Origin: Streptosporangiales bacterium
Lineage (GTDB): Bacteria > Actinomycetota > Actinomycetes > Streptosporangiales > WHSR01
Assembly: GCA_009379995.1 (NCBI GenBank)
Contig: WHSR01000066.1
Coordinates: 1-33,059 of the forward strand
Reading direction: 5' to 3'
DNA length: 33,059 nucleotides
In this document: positions 32,968 to 33,059 of the stretch, in pieces
Numbering within the stretch: position 1 is the first letter of the stretch
Layout of the letters: the number at the start of each line of letters is the position of its first letter
Notes under the pieces: generated by a model
What the model saw: the letters and a program-made list of their open reading frames with translations, nothing else
Told to the model about the DNA's origin: nothing
The model's database searches: none
Translations under genes and position numbers: made by a program

Positions 32968-33059
32968 TGGGGCTGCTGTCCGGTGGTGTCCGGCCGGCCG
33001 GGCCTTTGGCGGGACCGGCTGTGCTGGCCCGCCGGTGCGGTTGCCACCCGCCGGCTGGC

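Noticed and set aside
32928..33059. Possible insertion-sequence end at the right edge
   Set aside because: The composition changes and a short inverted repeat is present, but no transposase frame, matching terminal repeat or target duplication can be seen within the window.
1..33059. CRISPR array, tRNA or rRNA genes
   Set aside because: No regularly spaced repeats, cloverleaf-like sequences or rRNA-like stretches were recognised.

Overview
The window comes from a high-GC (about 70%) Gram-positive actinomycete. This is inferred from codon use, a GlnR-type nitrogen box, PaaX, TetR and XRE-DUF5753 regulator families, an actinobacterial-style lanthipeptide cluster, and several promoters that place the transcription start on the start codon (leaderless mRNAs). 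No rRNA, tRNA, CRISPR array or complete insertion sequence was seen.

Layout. (1) 1-831: the remains of an OmpA-like domain gene and a small unknown gene. (2) 832-6795: a nitrogen operon, with a GlnR-like box, an ammonium transporter carrying a soluble C-terminal extension of about 335 residues, a flotillin (SPFH) protein, type I glutamine synthetase and a PII protein. (3) 6799-10520: a carboxylesterase divergent from a TetR-type regulator with two helix-turn-helix motifs, then two tandem-duplicated membrane methyltransferase-like genes and a decayed sulfotransferase. (4) 10511-22566: a large ATPase-TPR-SARP regulator divergent from a five-gene lanthipeptide operon: LanL-type synthetase with a complete zinc site, S9 peptidase, 59-residue Cys-rich precursor, and two half-size ABC exporters. 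The precursor looks like a divergent relative of venezuelin (class IV). (5) 22579-23486: an XRE-DUF5753 regulator broken by a one-base frameshift. (6) 23699-32927: an apparent catabolic region with an HpaB-like monooxygenase and its flavin reductase, two PaaX-type regulators, an FAD monooxygenase, two MetE-like zinc methyltransferase-fold proteins and a PaaK-like CoA ligase interrupted by one amber codon. A perfect 22-bp-arm inverted repeat fills the gap between two convergent genes there.

How the genes may work together. In region 2 Amt imports ammonium, glutamine synthetase fixes it and PII senses nitrogen state; the flotillin could organise the transporter in the membrane. In region 4 the SARP protein probably activates the lan operon through an 11-bp-period repeat upstream of lanL. 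LanL would phosphorylate, eliminate and cyclise the precursor, the S9 peptidase would cut the Pro-containing leader, and the ABC pair would export the product. In region 6 the two divergent PaaX units suggest control by a CoA thioester made from an aromatic acid, but the substrate cannot be named from sequence.

The best candidate for an undescribed system is the class IV-like lanthipeptide locus with a built-in S9 peptidase. The Amt-flotillin-GlnA-PII operon and the HpaBC/MetE-like/PaaX region come next. Four damaged genes in 33 kb (OmpA-like, sulfotransferase, XRE, CoA ligase) suggest a variable part of the chromosome.
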